Shown: positions 1 through 11,375 of the stretch, in pieces
Layout: each line of letters begins with the position of its first letter
How positions within the stretch are numbered: position 1 is the first letter of the stretch
NCBI GenBank assembly: GCA_023374045.1
Contig: CM041776.1
Location: 283,649,999-283,713,998, forward strand
Length of the DNA: 64,000 nt
Reading direction: 5' to 3'
DNA from: Limonium bicolor
Taxonomy: Eukaryota; Streptophyta; Magnoliopsida; Caryophyllales; Plumbaginaceae
Notes under the pieces: generated by a model
Database searches by the model: none
Seen by the model: only the letters and a program-made list of their open reading frames with translations
Told to the model about the DNA's origin: nothing
Made by a program: the position numbers and the translations under genes

Positions 1-959
1 CTTTCCGACCCTGGATGTCGGGAATGGGGGAGTGACAAATTGGTGGAGCTTATCCTGGAGTCTAGAGGCGCTCCGCTTTCTCGACGCATGACGTCCGGGA
101 ATTGGGGGATAGCTATGGAGGAGACGTCCTCCAACGGTGAGGTAACAAAAAAACTCACAAATAACTATATCAAGAAAGCAAGAAAGATGGGCACCCTACT
201 ATGTTGGTCACGGGAACCAACCTATATCCCCAGACCTGGTGCAAGAAAGAGAAAGGGAAGTACACATGATGGAAACAAAGAAAAAGAGATGAAAACACTC
301 AACGTTGAATGATCCCACTGTGAGGATCATCATTATTCAATCCTTTTGTAAACCCTGCTTGTTTTACATGCTTGAGATGCTTGGTGTTATCTCTATGCCC
401 AACATGTTGTGAGTTGCTATGTTGATGTTGTATGCTGTGTGTTATTGCTTTATTATGGCATGCAAATTGAACTTAATCATATTCGGCCAAGTAGTCGTGT
501 GGCCCGGCAACATACAAGCTTCACACGTTCATACTCAGCGTAGTTTGCTGAGTCCTTTACAACCCAATTTTTTTTCAGGTATTGAATCGGACGATAACGG
601 AGCGTAGACGGGATGGCTACCATGGGGGTAGTCCATTAGGTCATAATTCTTGAGTTGTAGTAGTAGACTTGATGTATGGGTTGTTACTACACCTGGGATG
701 TAATTTTCAGTTTAGATTTGATAATATTGTTGTAGACAATCGGCATTCGGAATTGTATCTTGTATTGGATATGAGTTTTGGTTGAGGGCGGTTTCCAATC
801 ATTCAGACCGTAACTTGATGTTGGTAGTATAGTTGTGTCAACCACGTGGGTGGTTGGCGTCTGTGACACCCGGATGGAGTTTATTCCGCTGCATAGTTAA
901 CTTGTAATATGGCGAGGAACGTTGTCTATATTGTTGGATGTTTATTCGGGGGTGTTACA
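1..959 (+). mobile_element. 3' part of a long chromovirus-type LTR
   Basis: The sequence ends at 959 with GGGGTGTTACA, the same 3' terminus as the complete long LTRs at 2483-6418 and 33816-38158. About 110 bases upstream is the CCACGTGGGTGGTTGGCG block that precedes the end of those LTRs, and near 546-577 there is a T-rich run ending in CAG as in the others. The first ~330 bases do not match anything I recognise and may be more LTR or older DNA. No protein-coding gene is credible here: the short open frames have no family features. Confidence 0.55.
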
Positions 960-1039
960 GGTCGGTGTGGTGGGCCAGGTGTGAGCTCATCTATGATGAG
1001 GCTCGGTCCTTTGGAGATGCTCTGTCCTGAGTAGAGGCA

Positions 1040-1633
1040 TTCCTTCATTATTTTTTTGTTGCTAAGGGAGGTAATGACCCCATTGATGTGGAAAGTAAGC
1101 ACTGGAGTCCTCCTGGGTCGGGTTGGCTTAAGATGAACTCAGATATTAGCCTTGCTGGTGACGGTACATGGTTCGCTAGTGCTGTTCTACGTGACTCCCC
1201 TGGTTCTTTGATTGCTTGTCGTCTCTACTGCTTAGAGGCGGTTTTTATTCTTCCACAGCTGAAGCTATGGCGTTGGAAGTGGGGGTTAATTGGGCAAAAG
1301 GTGAGGGTTTTGGGTGTATTGTTGCTGAAACGATTGTCTGTTAGTGATCGACGCTCTGAGGGGTAAAAGCAAGCTGCTCTCTAATGGTGAGGCTGTCATC
1401 CATCGTCTGCGTGCTCGGAGGACCTGTGATGGTGCTCTTCGGTGGAGTTTTGTAGGGAGGGAGGGGAACACGGCGACTCATATTCTTGTTGCTAGTTATC
1501 ACCTCTTTCTTAATGTAAATAGTAGTCATAGTTGGTCCTCCAGTTTTCCGCATGCATTTGCTGTTGCTTGTAATCGTGATCTGAAATCTAAATGAAATAT
1601 AGAGAATCTCTTTGTCTTAAAAAAATAAAAAAC
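1040..1633 (+). pseudogene. 5'-truncated LINE 3' end with RNase H-like domain
   Basis: Reading three frames in turn gives a plant LINE-type RNase H domain: WSPPGSGWLKMNSD near 1103-1144, a central AEA-type helix near 1254-1275, ETDCLLVIDAL-like residues near 1327-1360, then RWSFVGREGNTATHILVA near 1440-1494. The first acidic residue (NSD) and the later E and D positions are visible, but the frame is broken near 1210-1255 and again near 1333, the latter by what looks like one lost base. An A-rich tail (AAAAAAATAAAAAAC, about 1619-1633) follows, as expected for a LINE 3' end. The reverse transcriptase and upstream parts are absent, so this is a dead 5'-truncated copy. Confidence 0.6.
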
Positions 1634-1989
1634 ATGTGAAGATTTATGGTTTACTTTATCATATATCTCAAATACTCAATAGTATTGACATGCATGTGAT
1701 GCAATAAGAAAACAAGCAACACCAATCATTGCATACATTTTTTAGAATATGCATTGATATTCTCTTATAATAGTTTTAAAGTATGATAAACATTTCAGAT
1801 ATGTCAATAACTATTTTCGAGAAAACTTATTAAATACAACATATTCTCAATTCAAAATTTCATTCATATGGGTAGTACTGTATCTACTCTTTTGGAGCCT
1901 ATCGACCCTTATCTTTTGATTTTTTAATCATGAGTAATCATTCTCACACATGAGATTAATATATATATATAATGCAGTGCCATCAAGAC
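1634..1989. other. AT-rich intergenic DNA, nothing recognised
   Basis: AT-rich sequence with a short (AT)n run near 1961-1972. I see no coding signal or known repeat end. It ends at the 5' terminus of the next LTR. Confidence 0.5.
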
Positions 1990-2482
1990 TGAAATACCCC
2001 AAACTTAGATATGGTGTTTAAAAGATAAACTAAGTTATAAGGAGGCTAAATAATGCCTTAGAAACATTAAGAAACATTTCTAATCAAAGAAAACATAAGG
2101 AAACACCAAAAGAGCAGTTTAAGCAAAAACGTGCTCTAAGCTTGGAGAGACTTGGGAGAGTACCCAAATATTGTTCTAAGACCTTATTAATATCCTAATG
2201 GTCATTTTAAATCAATTACCAAAGAAAACCAAGCTTGAAAACAAGTTAAAACACAAAATGTGCTTTAAGGAGTCTTAAAGCACATTTTTGAAAAATTGTC
2301 TTGTAAATGAGTTTGAATGACTAAATGTCCATCATTACTCTTTAATTAACATGTGTACTATAGTATCACATTTGGAAGTCTATATCAATGGGAAATCAAA
2401 ATTTCACAACAATGTGCCTTGTTTTGTGAATAGTAATTTAATTAAGCTAGTTATAACATAAGTCAATATAAGTGAGATATTT
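1990..2482 (+). mobile_element. 5' piece of an outer long LTR, split by an LTR insertion
   Basis: It begins with TGAAATACCCC, the 5' end of the chromovirus-type LTR family, and runs in parallel with the first ~490 bases of the LTR that starts at 2483: GTGCTCTAAGCTTGG, AAAGAAAACCAAGCTTG and GTCTTAAAGCAC blocks occur in both in the same order. It stops at TATTT, the target duplication of the inner LTR, and resumes at 6419-6424. This is one LTR cut in two, not a tandem duplication. Confidence 0.85.
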
Positions 2483-3019
2483 TGAAATACCCCAAACCTA
2501 GTTATGTTGTTTAAACACCTAAATAGGGTGTAATAAGACAAAAAAAAAGAGTCTTAGAAACCTTAGTAAACAAATTTAAACAAAAGGAAACACAATTGTG
2601 CTTTAAAGTCAATAAGAGCTAAAATGTGCTCTAAGCTTGGGATAAACTTGAGTAAGGCCTAATGAGCTTACCAAGACCTCATTTATACACTAATGAACAT
2701 ATTAAACCAATTACCAAAGAAAACCAAGCTTGAAAACAAGTTAAAACACAAAATGTGCTTTAAGAAGTCTTAAAGCACGTTTTTGAAAAATTGTCTTGTA
2801 AATAAGTTTTGAATGGCTAAATGTCCATCATTACTCTTAAATATATATGTGTACTATATAGTATCACATTTGGGTGGCTATATTAGTGGGAAATCAAAAA
2901 TTTCACTTCTAAGTGCCTTGTTTAGGTGAATAGTACTTTTTATAAGCTAGTTTATAACATATGTTGTATTAAGTAATTAAATTGACAAACAAAGACTAAA
3001 ATGCCCTCATACTAATAAA

Positions 3020-3123
3020 GGGGGCCGGTTTCTATGTGTGTGACTCACCACTCCTTAGTTGATACTAATAAGTAAGTAAAGAAAACTAATTAACTTACCT
3101 TTTACTTTATAAGCATAAATATC
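3020..3123 (+). promoter_or_regulatory. Candidate LTR core promoter
   Basis: A GGGGGCCGGTTT box at 3020-3031 is followed by GTGTGACTCACCAC and then a TATAAG box at 3118-3123. The same order recurs in the LTRs at 6460-6548 and, with changes, near 34335 and on the minus strand near 23236 and 55930-55980. Conservation in otherwise diverged LTRs suggests a core promoter. The start site is not determinable by eye. Confidence 0.45.
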
Positions 3124-3603
3124 TCCTTAAAGCAAATTCTATCTTCACTCTCATTTCTTTCCTTCATTCACACGGTTTCCCACCTCTCTTCTTCCTTCTT
3201 CCTTGTTCTCTCTCGGTAATACCACTATCACCATGGAAACTCCCACTTTGACCACTTGTTAAATCTTGCTCATTTGTCCAAATCAAAAACAAACACCACC
3301 AATCTCTTCCTTTCATCAAGCTCTTCATTCCTATCTTCTCAAAACTCCAAGAGCTCCATTTCGGTGCCAAGGTGTTCCACCATTGAAGGAGCTTGAGCTT
3401 GTATTTTGACATATTATTACTCTCCTTTGCTTCTAGGTAAGGAATCTCAAAGAAAAATCGTGTTTCCTCCATGTTTTTACCTTGACCGAAAATACACATT
3501 GATATAGCTCTTTGTGTGACCTTGTTCTAGCTTCATTCCAACTCTTCATGGACTAGGTGGAGTCCTCTCTTGTTATATATACAAACTCTCTTCAAAGATC
3601 AAG

Positions 3604-3930
3604 GTAAAACAACTACATTAATGTTTTGGAAACAATGTAAAATTAGGGTTTACAATGAGATGAAGTTATAGCTTGAATACTCATTATAATGTTTGTGTAT
3701 GGTATAGAACTTGTCAAAGAATCAAATACCCTACCGGTTTTCTAAAGGAAACAAGAAAGAAGTTGTTTGGAAAAGAGGTAAATCTACTAACCAAATGTTG
3801 TTTAATGCCTTAGGAGAAATGAGCTTATAAATGCTTATTAAAAACTACCAAGAGCAAATGGTGAATGACTTAGTAAAGTATTCTCAAGAGACTAGTAAAG
3901 GGCATATGTGTGTGTTGTGTGTATTTGCAG
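3604..3930 (+). other. Candidate intron in LTR-derived leader
   Basis: AAG|GTAAAAC at 3604 reads as a 5' splice site and TATTTGCAG|GTTAAAGG at 3930 as a 3' splice site (327 nt). The outer LTR has the same pair at 7026 and 7457 (432 nt). Inferred from sequence pattern only; no transcript evidence. Confidence 0.3.
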
Positions 3931-4732
3931 GTTAAAGGCATATATATTGTGGAAATTCAGTGTTTATGATTTAAGCACTTTAAGGGCCTAAGAGCCATGC
4001 ATTTTAAGGGCCTAAGTGCCATGCAATTTAAATTATGCACTATATTGTAATGTGGTGTAAATTTGGTGAAATTGTGTATGAGATGTTCTTGGTGATTCTA
4101 GATGTTCTTGTGTGTTTAAAGGAGAAAACAAAGTGTTTTGGCTTAGTAATGTTCTAGGGGAACCCATGTCAAGATTTAGGTAGGAAGTAAGAAGTTCTAA
4201 GTGTTTACATAAGGTTTGGTGAGTTAGAAAGTGTAGGAGATGAATAAGAAGTTCATGATGTTCTTAAGGAATTTTGATGTACTAGGAAGTACTCTAGGGT
4301 GTAAAAAGGACTTAGACATGATCTTAAGATTTAGTGAGTACCAAAGTCACTTTGGGACTTAGGTAAGACTTAGGCAAACTTTGGTAAAATAAAGAGAAAG
4401 TGTAAACTTGGAAAAGAATTTCAAGAAGGATATAAGGAGTTAGTTGTGAGAGATAATGCTTAAAAGATGATGTTAAGAGGAGGAGAAAGCATTTTGGGAT
4501 AGTAGTTATCATAGGTATGAAACACCACTTGGAAACTAGGAGAAAACATTGTAAGTGTTAGGAATTTTGTGAAGAAAAGAGTAAAGGCTTAAGGAATTAG
4601 AAAATGAGTTTTTATGAGTGTTTAAGGATGTCTTAAGGTGTGTTTAAAGTGCCCAAATGAGGTTAGGGGGTACTAGGTTATATGGGGTGAAGTTTGGAGT
4701 TGAATGTGAAAAGGAAAACAAAGGTCTGGGGC

Positions 4733-5065
4733 AGACCGAACTTGCGACCGAACTTGCAAGTTCGGTCGAGCCCAGTTTACCCTGCGAGAATTGGCTTCTG
4801 GAATGGACCGACCTTGGGGACCGGACTTGCAAGGTCGGTCGGGCTTGTATTTTGTGTACGGATTGAGCTACTGGAAACGACCGAACATAGGACCGGACTT
4901 GTCAAGTTCGGTCGGGCTAAATTTTCAAAGGGAAGAAACTCTCGGGAAAAGACCGAACATGCGACCGAACTTACAAGGTCGGTCGGAGTAGAAAATTTTG
5001 ACGGAAATGTGTTCTGGAACCGACCGAACTTGGGTAAGTTCGGTCGGCAAGGTCGGTCGGACCAA
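4733..5065 (+). repeat. GC-rich palindromic repeat cluster in LTR
   Basis: About five diverged units of GACCGAAC...GTTCGGTCG inverted repeats, each able to fold into a hairpin, separated by 20-40 bases of unrelated sequence. Three overlapping open frames here are by-products of the repeats. It lies about 2.25 kb from the LTR 5' end. Confidence 0.85.
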
Positions 5066-6003
5066 AACTTGTAAAAAAAAAAACAGAAAAGAATGTGACT
5101 TATGTAGTTAACCCTAGGGTGTATAATGATGGTAACCTAGGGTAAGATAGGCATTAAAACATGTCATACAATCATGTAAATACTTAGTAAGTTTGAAGTT
5201 AAATAAATAATTAACCGACATTACTAATGTGTTTAGGATTCTCTCAAGGTGGAAATCAGTCGAGGCAAGGACCAAGGTATGGTTTTCTTGCAGTCTGTTG
5301 CCTACCGGTTTACACCGGCTTGTGTGTTGTTTGTTTTTCTGTGTGTTTATGACTTTGTAAGATTAAACCATGTAAAGAGTTTACCGTTGTTAAATATCAT
5401 ATGTTGTTGAGTATGACTCTCTCTTCCCTTGTGTGTGTCTAACAAGACTTGACCTATGATTGTGAAGTGTTTGTTGTGTTCAATGATGAACTACTAACAA
5501 GGGCTAACGGGGGAAGTGAGGAGTCCGGTCTGTTCCGGCCACGCGTGTGAGTATGGGAGTCGATGTCATAACCGGTTCGATTCTCTCTGTATGTTATGGT
5601 TAAGTTTCCAATTTGGTTTCTAACATTCCCTTTAGCTTATCCAAGGCTATTTTACTGACTCACGTCGGGCCACAGGGGCATACTATGTGTTTTGTTTCGG
5701 TGTGCTTGGATCACTATATCCGAGGCACCTTGTGTTAAGTTAACCGTTCAATCTAACCGGACGGTAACGAGTTATGTAACGAGCTAAGTATGAGCGTGGC
5801 AACATTCTCTAAGCTCTCAATGGGGACTAACTGTGTTGGTTCTCTTCCTAAAAGGAGTTGTATGTTTGTGATGTGTGTTATGTTGTGTACAATGCCTGTG
5901 TTATGTTATATATGTAGTGTTGTGTGTTTTAAAATAAATACCATGTCATCATGACAATTGGTTGCGCGTATCCCGGTAGCCGATGGGCTGCGCGTTAGCC
6001 ATA

Positions 6004-6050
6004 CCAGCAAAGGTGCTGACCCCCTCGGGGGCTCCATATTTTTATTGCAG
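6004..6050 (+). promoter_or_regulatory. Conserved paired hairpins followed by T-rich CAG
   Basis: CAGC...GCTG stem, then CCCCC TC GGGGG stem, then TATTTTTATTGCAG. The arrangement is conserved in the LTRs at 9696-9742, 37734-37779, 19815-19862 (minus) and 52346-52391 (minus). It could be a 3' splice-site module or an RNA-structure element of the LTR transcript; the function is unknown. Confidence 0.55.
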
Positions 6051-6459
6051 GATGAGGATCGAAGAGGCAGAGTGGCTCTAGATCCTAGAGAGTAGTTTAC
6101 CTTTTGAAGTACTTTTGGATGTTGCCCGGGTTGCGCCTGTGCTCCCGTGGCGTGTTATATACTTGTTTATGATGGTTTACAGTGGAGTATACAGTGAAGG
6201 ATTTATGTAAATACTCGGTATTATGTTGATGTATATATATGGTTATTAGTACTATGCTCGGGAGTCTGATCATCAGACCGGTACAATTGTATTTATTCAG
6301 CCTTGTTAGCCACGTGGGTGGTTGACGGCATTGTAGCACCAATCGTTTAGTTACCGTTTAGTTGTTTATTTTCCGCTGCGATTCCAAATATAGCTGTGTG
6401 CGTAGTAGGGGTGTTACATATTTGGTCAACAAAGACTTAAGTACCCCTTGTTACTTAAT

Positions 6460-6548
6460 GGGGGCCGGTTTTTACAAGGTGAGTCACCACCTTTATTAGT
6501 TATTAAGTAAACAAAGAATTATAAAGCAAAACTACTTTACTTTATAAG
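6460..6548 (+). promoter_or_regulatory. Candidate LTR core promoter (outer LTR)
   Basis: GGGGGCCGGTTT at 6460-6471, GGTGAGTCACCACC near 6478-6491, and TATAAG at 6543-6548. Same order and spacing class as in the inner LTR. Confidence 0.45.
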
Positions 6549-8277
6549 ATAAATATCCTACCTTTAATCATCTCTCTCCTCATCTCTTCATTCTCTCTTG
6601 TTCCCACGGTTTTGAGCTGCTCTCTCCCTTCTCCATCAACGTGAAGAACAACCCCATGCTAGCTCCATCTTCCTTTGTACACTACTTACTCATTTTAGCT
6701 CCAAAACCAAAACAAATTACATATTCCTCTTAGTTAGCTCAAGCTCTCTCTTTCTATCTTTTCAAAACTCAAGAGCTTTGATTTGGTGCCAAGCCAAACC
6801 ACCATTAGAGGAGGAAATTCAAGTTTGGAGACTCCATTGGCTTCTCCATTCTCTTAAGGTAAAGAAAGTGTAAGAAAATCTAGGTTTCCATCACTTTTCT
6901 TCTTGACCGAAAATGTATGCTCATGAGGCTTCATTTTAATGCCTTGTTCTAGCTTGTTTTCTACTCTTCAAAGGATTGAGGAGGTCTTTCTTGCTTCATA
7001 TCCAAGCTTGTCTTGAGAAACCAAGGTAAAACAATCACCTTAATACCTTAAAGCACATTTTTTAACCTAGGGTTTGTTCCTTAGGGTTAATGTATTATCT
7101 AGTACTCATTGGAGTCATTGGATATTGGTTATAACATTGGCAAGGAGATATATATTGGTGACCGAGATTGAGCAAGGAAAAGCCTAAGGAAGAAAGTTTT
7201 TAAAGCTTGTAAAAGAACAAGGTAAATTACTTACCTTAAGGTGTTTTATTGTTTAAGGGAATGGGATTTAGATATGTGATGAGTTTAGTGTAGAGTTTAC
7301 ATTAGAAAGGGCTATATATGACCTAGGAGAAACAATGATCATGATTGTGAACTTGTGACTAAGGAGCAAATGAGGAAAAATAGATAGTTTAAGAATATCA
7401 AGGTGAAGTACAAGAAGCATTTTATTTCAATGGGAGCCTTGTTGTGTGTATTCGCAGGTTAAAGGCAAATATATGTGGAAATTCAGTGGTTAAGATTACT
7501 GTCATTTAAGGGCCTAAGTGCCAAGCATTTAAGTTTATGCACTACATGATGATGTGGTGTAGTTTTGGTGTAAATTGTGTGTTAAGGTGTTGTGATGAGA
7601 ATTTGAGTGATATTGGTTGGTTGATGGAGAAAAACCAAGTGTTAGGATGTACTATATACTAGAGAACCCATGACAAAATTTAAAGGATAACTTAAGTGTT
7701 TAAGATGTTCTAAGGGGATTTAATGACTAAGGAAGTACTAGGAAGTTCTAGAGGTTGTCTTGATGAAAAAGGGTGAGATTAAGGTATTTTAATGACTTAT
7801 AATGGCTTAGACATCACTATGAAGGATTTAGGAATCAAAAGAGTGTATTTGGGTATTTAGGACTTAGGTAAATGTTGATAAAAGAAGCTAGGAAACCTTG
7901 GTAAGTTTGATGTGATTGAGTGGGAAACTTTGAGATGATTTAGATAGAAACTAGAGTTTAGAATTTAAGGAAAACCTTGGAAAGTGTAAGAGAGATGCAA
8001 GTGGTGTATATGGTGTGGTCAAGTTCATAAGGAGGGAACTTTTGGCTAGTAGAAGTGCTAGGTGAAAGGGATGTTGAAATGTAGGAAAGAAATAAATGCT
8101 AAGTGTTAGTAGTTGTTGTAAGAATTGAGTAAAGGATTGGGATGATCTTTGGAGGTTGTTTTAATGAGCTTGGAGGATGATCTAAGGTGGGTTTAAGGGT
8201 CTAAATGATGTTAGAACACATTGGAAGGCTTGAGGAAAAGTTTGGTGAAGATTTGACAATGTTTGGGCATGTTCTGG

Positions 8278-8600
8278 AGGCGTCCGACCCAGGGGTCCGA
8301 CCCAAGTTTGGGTCGGACGGCCTCTGTTAAACGCCAGGGAAAGGTTCTGGAATGGTCCGACCCAGAGGACTTGGGTCGGACATGGGTCGGACGGGTGTGT
8401 TTTTGAGGGCGGTTAAGTTTCTGGAATGGTTCGACCCAGTTGGTTGGGTCGGACATGGGAGGTTTAGAAGACGAAAAATTTCTGGAATGGTCTGACCCAG
8501 TTGGTTGGGTCGGACGTGGGTCGGACATGTAGATTTTTCAAACTCGAAAGTTACTGGAAGGGTCCGACCCAGAGGGTGGGTCGGACGGTGGGTAGGACGA
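8278..8600 (+). repeat. GC-rich palindromic repeat cluster in LTR
   Basis: Repeated GTCCGACCCA...TGGGTCGGAC inverted repeats, about five units, several followed by GTTTCTGGAATGG-type spacers. The motif differs from that of the inner LTR although the position in the LTR is the same. The open frame on the minus strand here comes from the repeat. Confidence 0.85.
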
Positions 8601-9695
8601 CCCTTAACACTTAAAAAAAAAAAGAAATTTTGGATTCTAAGGATGATAATTGGTAATAAGGTATACCTATGGTAGAGTGGTAATGATTAGGACCCTAAGA
8701 ACTTAAGGGATTAAGTTAAGTTAAGTAAGAACCTTAATGTTTAAAATTAAGTTTAAAAGGTTAAGTGGTAAGGACTTAAGAGGATATTCATTGGGAATCT
8801 TTAGGGACTAAGTGAGTTAAGTAAGGTGCAAATAACTAATGGCCTAAAAATGAATCAATGTTTTAGGTTTGTGAATTGGAACCCCAGAGAAGGTTAAACA
8901 AACGACGATCGACGGTGAACGGTACAATCTTTCTTGTGACCTGCTTGCTAACGAGGTGTCCCTCGGCTTGTGTGTTATCTATTTAATTGCTATGACTAAG
9001 ACAAGATAAAGCATGCAACCGGTTATATTTGTTCTCGTTTTGTATGTGTTTTCTTTGCACTAACCCACGAGACTTGAGACTGTTACTAACCAAGTTAGTA
9101 CTTACTGAGTTAAGAATAAGAGTTAAGTTTTGGTGGTTGTTGGTTAATGCCCGTTAAGGCTTAGCTAGCACATGGTGTTAAGATTTCTTCTAACTGGAAC
9201 TTGAGTGAGGAAACCCGGGACTGACTCCGGTCATGCATGCTAAGGAAAGGGGGACGGTATCTGAATCAGATTCGCCCTCCGCTTAAGGATTTGTCTTCGG
9301 ACTTGTAGCCTAGGGCCGGTTGCCGGCTCAGCTACGCTGGACTCCCGTCCAGGGTAGGTGGCATTAAGATGGTGCGGTGGGATCACCTAAATCCCAGGTT
9401 TGGAATTAAGCTACAACCATTCCCTTCCAGGAACGGTTTGTATACTGAGAATAAGTTGAGGTTAAGATTAAGGTAAGATAAGAAACTGAGGTTAAGGAAT
9501 TCAGGACTAAGGAGGGGGTTACTAACCCACTTGATAAGGGAACGCTTGTGTCGTTCATTGTTTGTGAACTAAGTATGTTCGTCTGTGGATTGTTATTATT
9601 GCACTTCATATTATGCTTGTGTATGTAATCAATTTCCATGCTATCGACAATTAGTCGTCGTAGCCCCGTTAGCTTGGGGGCCATGAGAGGGAGTA

Positions 9696-9742
9696 CCAGC
9701 ATTCGTGCTGACCCCCTTTGGGGGATGTTTTTACACTTGCAG
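9696..9742 (+). promoter_or_regulatory. Conserved paired hairpins followed by T-rich CAG
   Basis: CAGC...GCTG stem, CCCCC...GGGGG stem, then TTTTTACACTTGCAG|GTAAG. Orthologous to 6004-6050. Confidence 0.5.
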
Positions 9743-10102
9743 GTAAGAGGCCCATGAGGACGCACCACGAGAGTAGGAGCGGTTAGTCTTAGGATGGGTT
9801 GTTTATTTTGAGTACGGGTTGCGCTTGTGCACCCGTCTGTTTATATTTAAACTGATGTAAGGTTGTGATTATGACTTAGTTACTTGTACTCGGTTGGTTG
9901 GTGGCATTTTGGATGGTGATATTTGGATCGATTGTCTATTTTGGATAAGTGTTGTAATTGATAGGGCCGGTATGGTCAACCATAATCTTTCAAGGAAGGG
10001 AGTGTAATTTTCTATAACTACACTTTGTTCCATACAAGTGCTTTCCATGACTCCAAGACTATTTATTTATATTCTCTTCATGATATATTTTTCAGGACAT
10101 AC

Positions 10103-10699
10103 GGCTTCCCTAATATATGCATTTCATGAACCCTTCGAATGTATACAAATTCTTTGTAAATGGATAAATCACAAATCCCACAAATATAAACCAACTTTAT
10201 ATATATATATATATACACAAGTAACATTAATAACGTATAATATATAAAAAAATCAAAATAACATAGAAATATAAATTGTTAAGAATTGTTGTGTTTAACA
10301 ATGAACCTTCATAGACAAGATTGCTACTTCAAGATCAAATTAGACCGCTCAAATTTGTCTATCTTTAACATAACTCATCATGAATATTTTTAGTCAATTT
10401 TAATATAAGCTGAATTATATATATATGAAAAACCCTAAAATATCTTATAATCATAATAATACCCAACCATAAAGATTTTGATATGCAAAACGTGGTGAGT
10501 AATATATTTTCAAATTTCAATGAATCTCTCACCACACTATACTCCACTTGTATTTTTACATAAAGATGACAATATAAGACACTATAATAGATATATACAT
10601 CGTCTAATAGCCAAGATAATTATTATCAAATCATGATGTGAAATCTATTATTGACTTTTGATTATTATAAAAAATCATAAAGGAAAATGGTCTTACCAC
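10103..10699. repeat. AT-rich direct repeat, copy 1
   Basis: The segment repeats in the same order at 10864-11375 (GAACCCTT.GAATGTATACA, AAGTAACATTAATAACG, GACAAGATTGCTACTTC, GGAAAATGGTCTTACCA). It carries extra bases absent from copy 2. No coding frame is conserved between copies, so this is non-coding duplicated DNA of unknown origin. Confidence 0.8.
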
Positions 10700-10863
10700 A
10701 ATCATTTTTCGGATGTCTCACTTCATTGTTCCTTTTCATATATGAATAATATTTGAGTTATTCTTCATAATCGCTCATATAGCATTGTTATCTGAAAAAG
10801 AGATAAGCGCCGATACTATTCATCAAGAATCGCTTATACAAAATCACTTCCCTATTGAACATA

Positions 10864-11375
10864 GGCCTTCCTAACATAAGCATTTTATGAACCCTTAGAA
10901 TGTATACAAATTCTTCGTAAATGGATACATCATAAATCCCACAAATATAAATCAACTATATATATAAACAAGTAACATTAATAACGTATAATATATAAAA
11001 AATTCAAAATAATATAGAAATATAAATTGTTAAGAATCGTTGTTTTTAACGTTGAACATTCATAGACAAGATTGCTACTTCAAGATCAAATTAGACCCAC
11101 TCAAATTTGTCTATCTTTATAATCATAATAATATCCAATCATAAAGATCTTGATATATTTTCAAATTTCAATGAATCTCTCACCACACCATACACCACTT
11201 GTATTTTTACATAAATATGACAATATAAGACACTTTAATCGCAGCTTCAAAACCATTTATAATATATATACATCATCTAATAGCCAAGATAATTATTATC
11301 AAATCATGGTGTGAAATCTAGTATTGACTTTTGATTATTAAAAAACGCAAATCATAAAGGAAAATGGTCTTACCA
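10864..11375. repeat. AT-rich direct repeat, copy 2
   Basis: Second copy of 10103-10699, offset about 760 bp, with several short deletions and substitutions. Confidence 0.8.

Larger units (their letters stand above)
2483..6418 (+). mobile_element. Complete solo LTR (3936 bp), chromovirus/Tekay-like
   Basis: Ends are TGAAATACCCC and GGGGTGTTACA. Both sides carry the same 5-bp target-site duplication TATTT (2478-2482 and 6419-6423), so this is a complete solo LTR left by LTR-LTR recombination. Landmarks in order: A+T-rich 5' part, GGGGGCCGG box and TATA-like box, splice-like sites, a TAAGGGCCTAAG block, the palindrome cluster at 4733-5065, a paired-hairpin element at 6004-6050, and the CCACGTGGGTGG block near the 3' end. 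Very long LTRs with these termini are known from Tekay/Del-type chromoviruses. The assignment also rests on the related LTR at 51989-56508, which abuts a gypsy polypurine tract and pol remnants. It has no coding capacity. Confidence 0.9.
6419..9985 (+). mobile_element. Remainder of the outer long LTR, 3' end lost
   Basis: After the TATTT duplicate (6419-6423) the outer LTR continues with GGTCAACAAAGACTTAAG and the GGGGGCCGGTTT box, exactly where the first piece stopped. It carries the same landmarks as the inner LTR: TATA-like box, donor/acceptor-like pair, TAAGGGCCTAAGTGCC near 7508, palindrome cluster, and paired hairpins at 9696-9742. Similarity fades after about 9890 and no GGGGTGTTACA end is seen; GGGAGTGTAA near 10005 may be its worn remnant. 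Confidence 0.75.

Noticed and set aside
1990..2980. Tandem duplication of an LTR 5' end
   Set aside because: TATTT duplicates and the continuation at 6424 show a nested insertion instead.
4657..5074. Three overlapping plus-strand open frames of 60-126 codons
   Set aside because: They run through the GACCGAAC palindrome cluster; low-complexity repeated peptides with no domain.
8211..8528. 105-codon minus-strand open frame
   Set aside because: Translation of the GTCCGACCC repeats (DPRPTQPTGSDHS pattern), not a gene.
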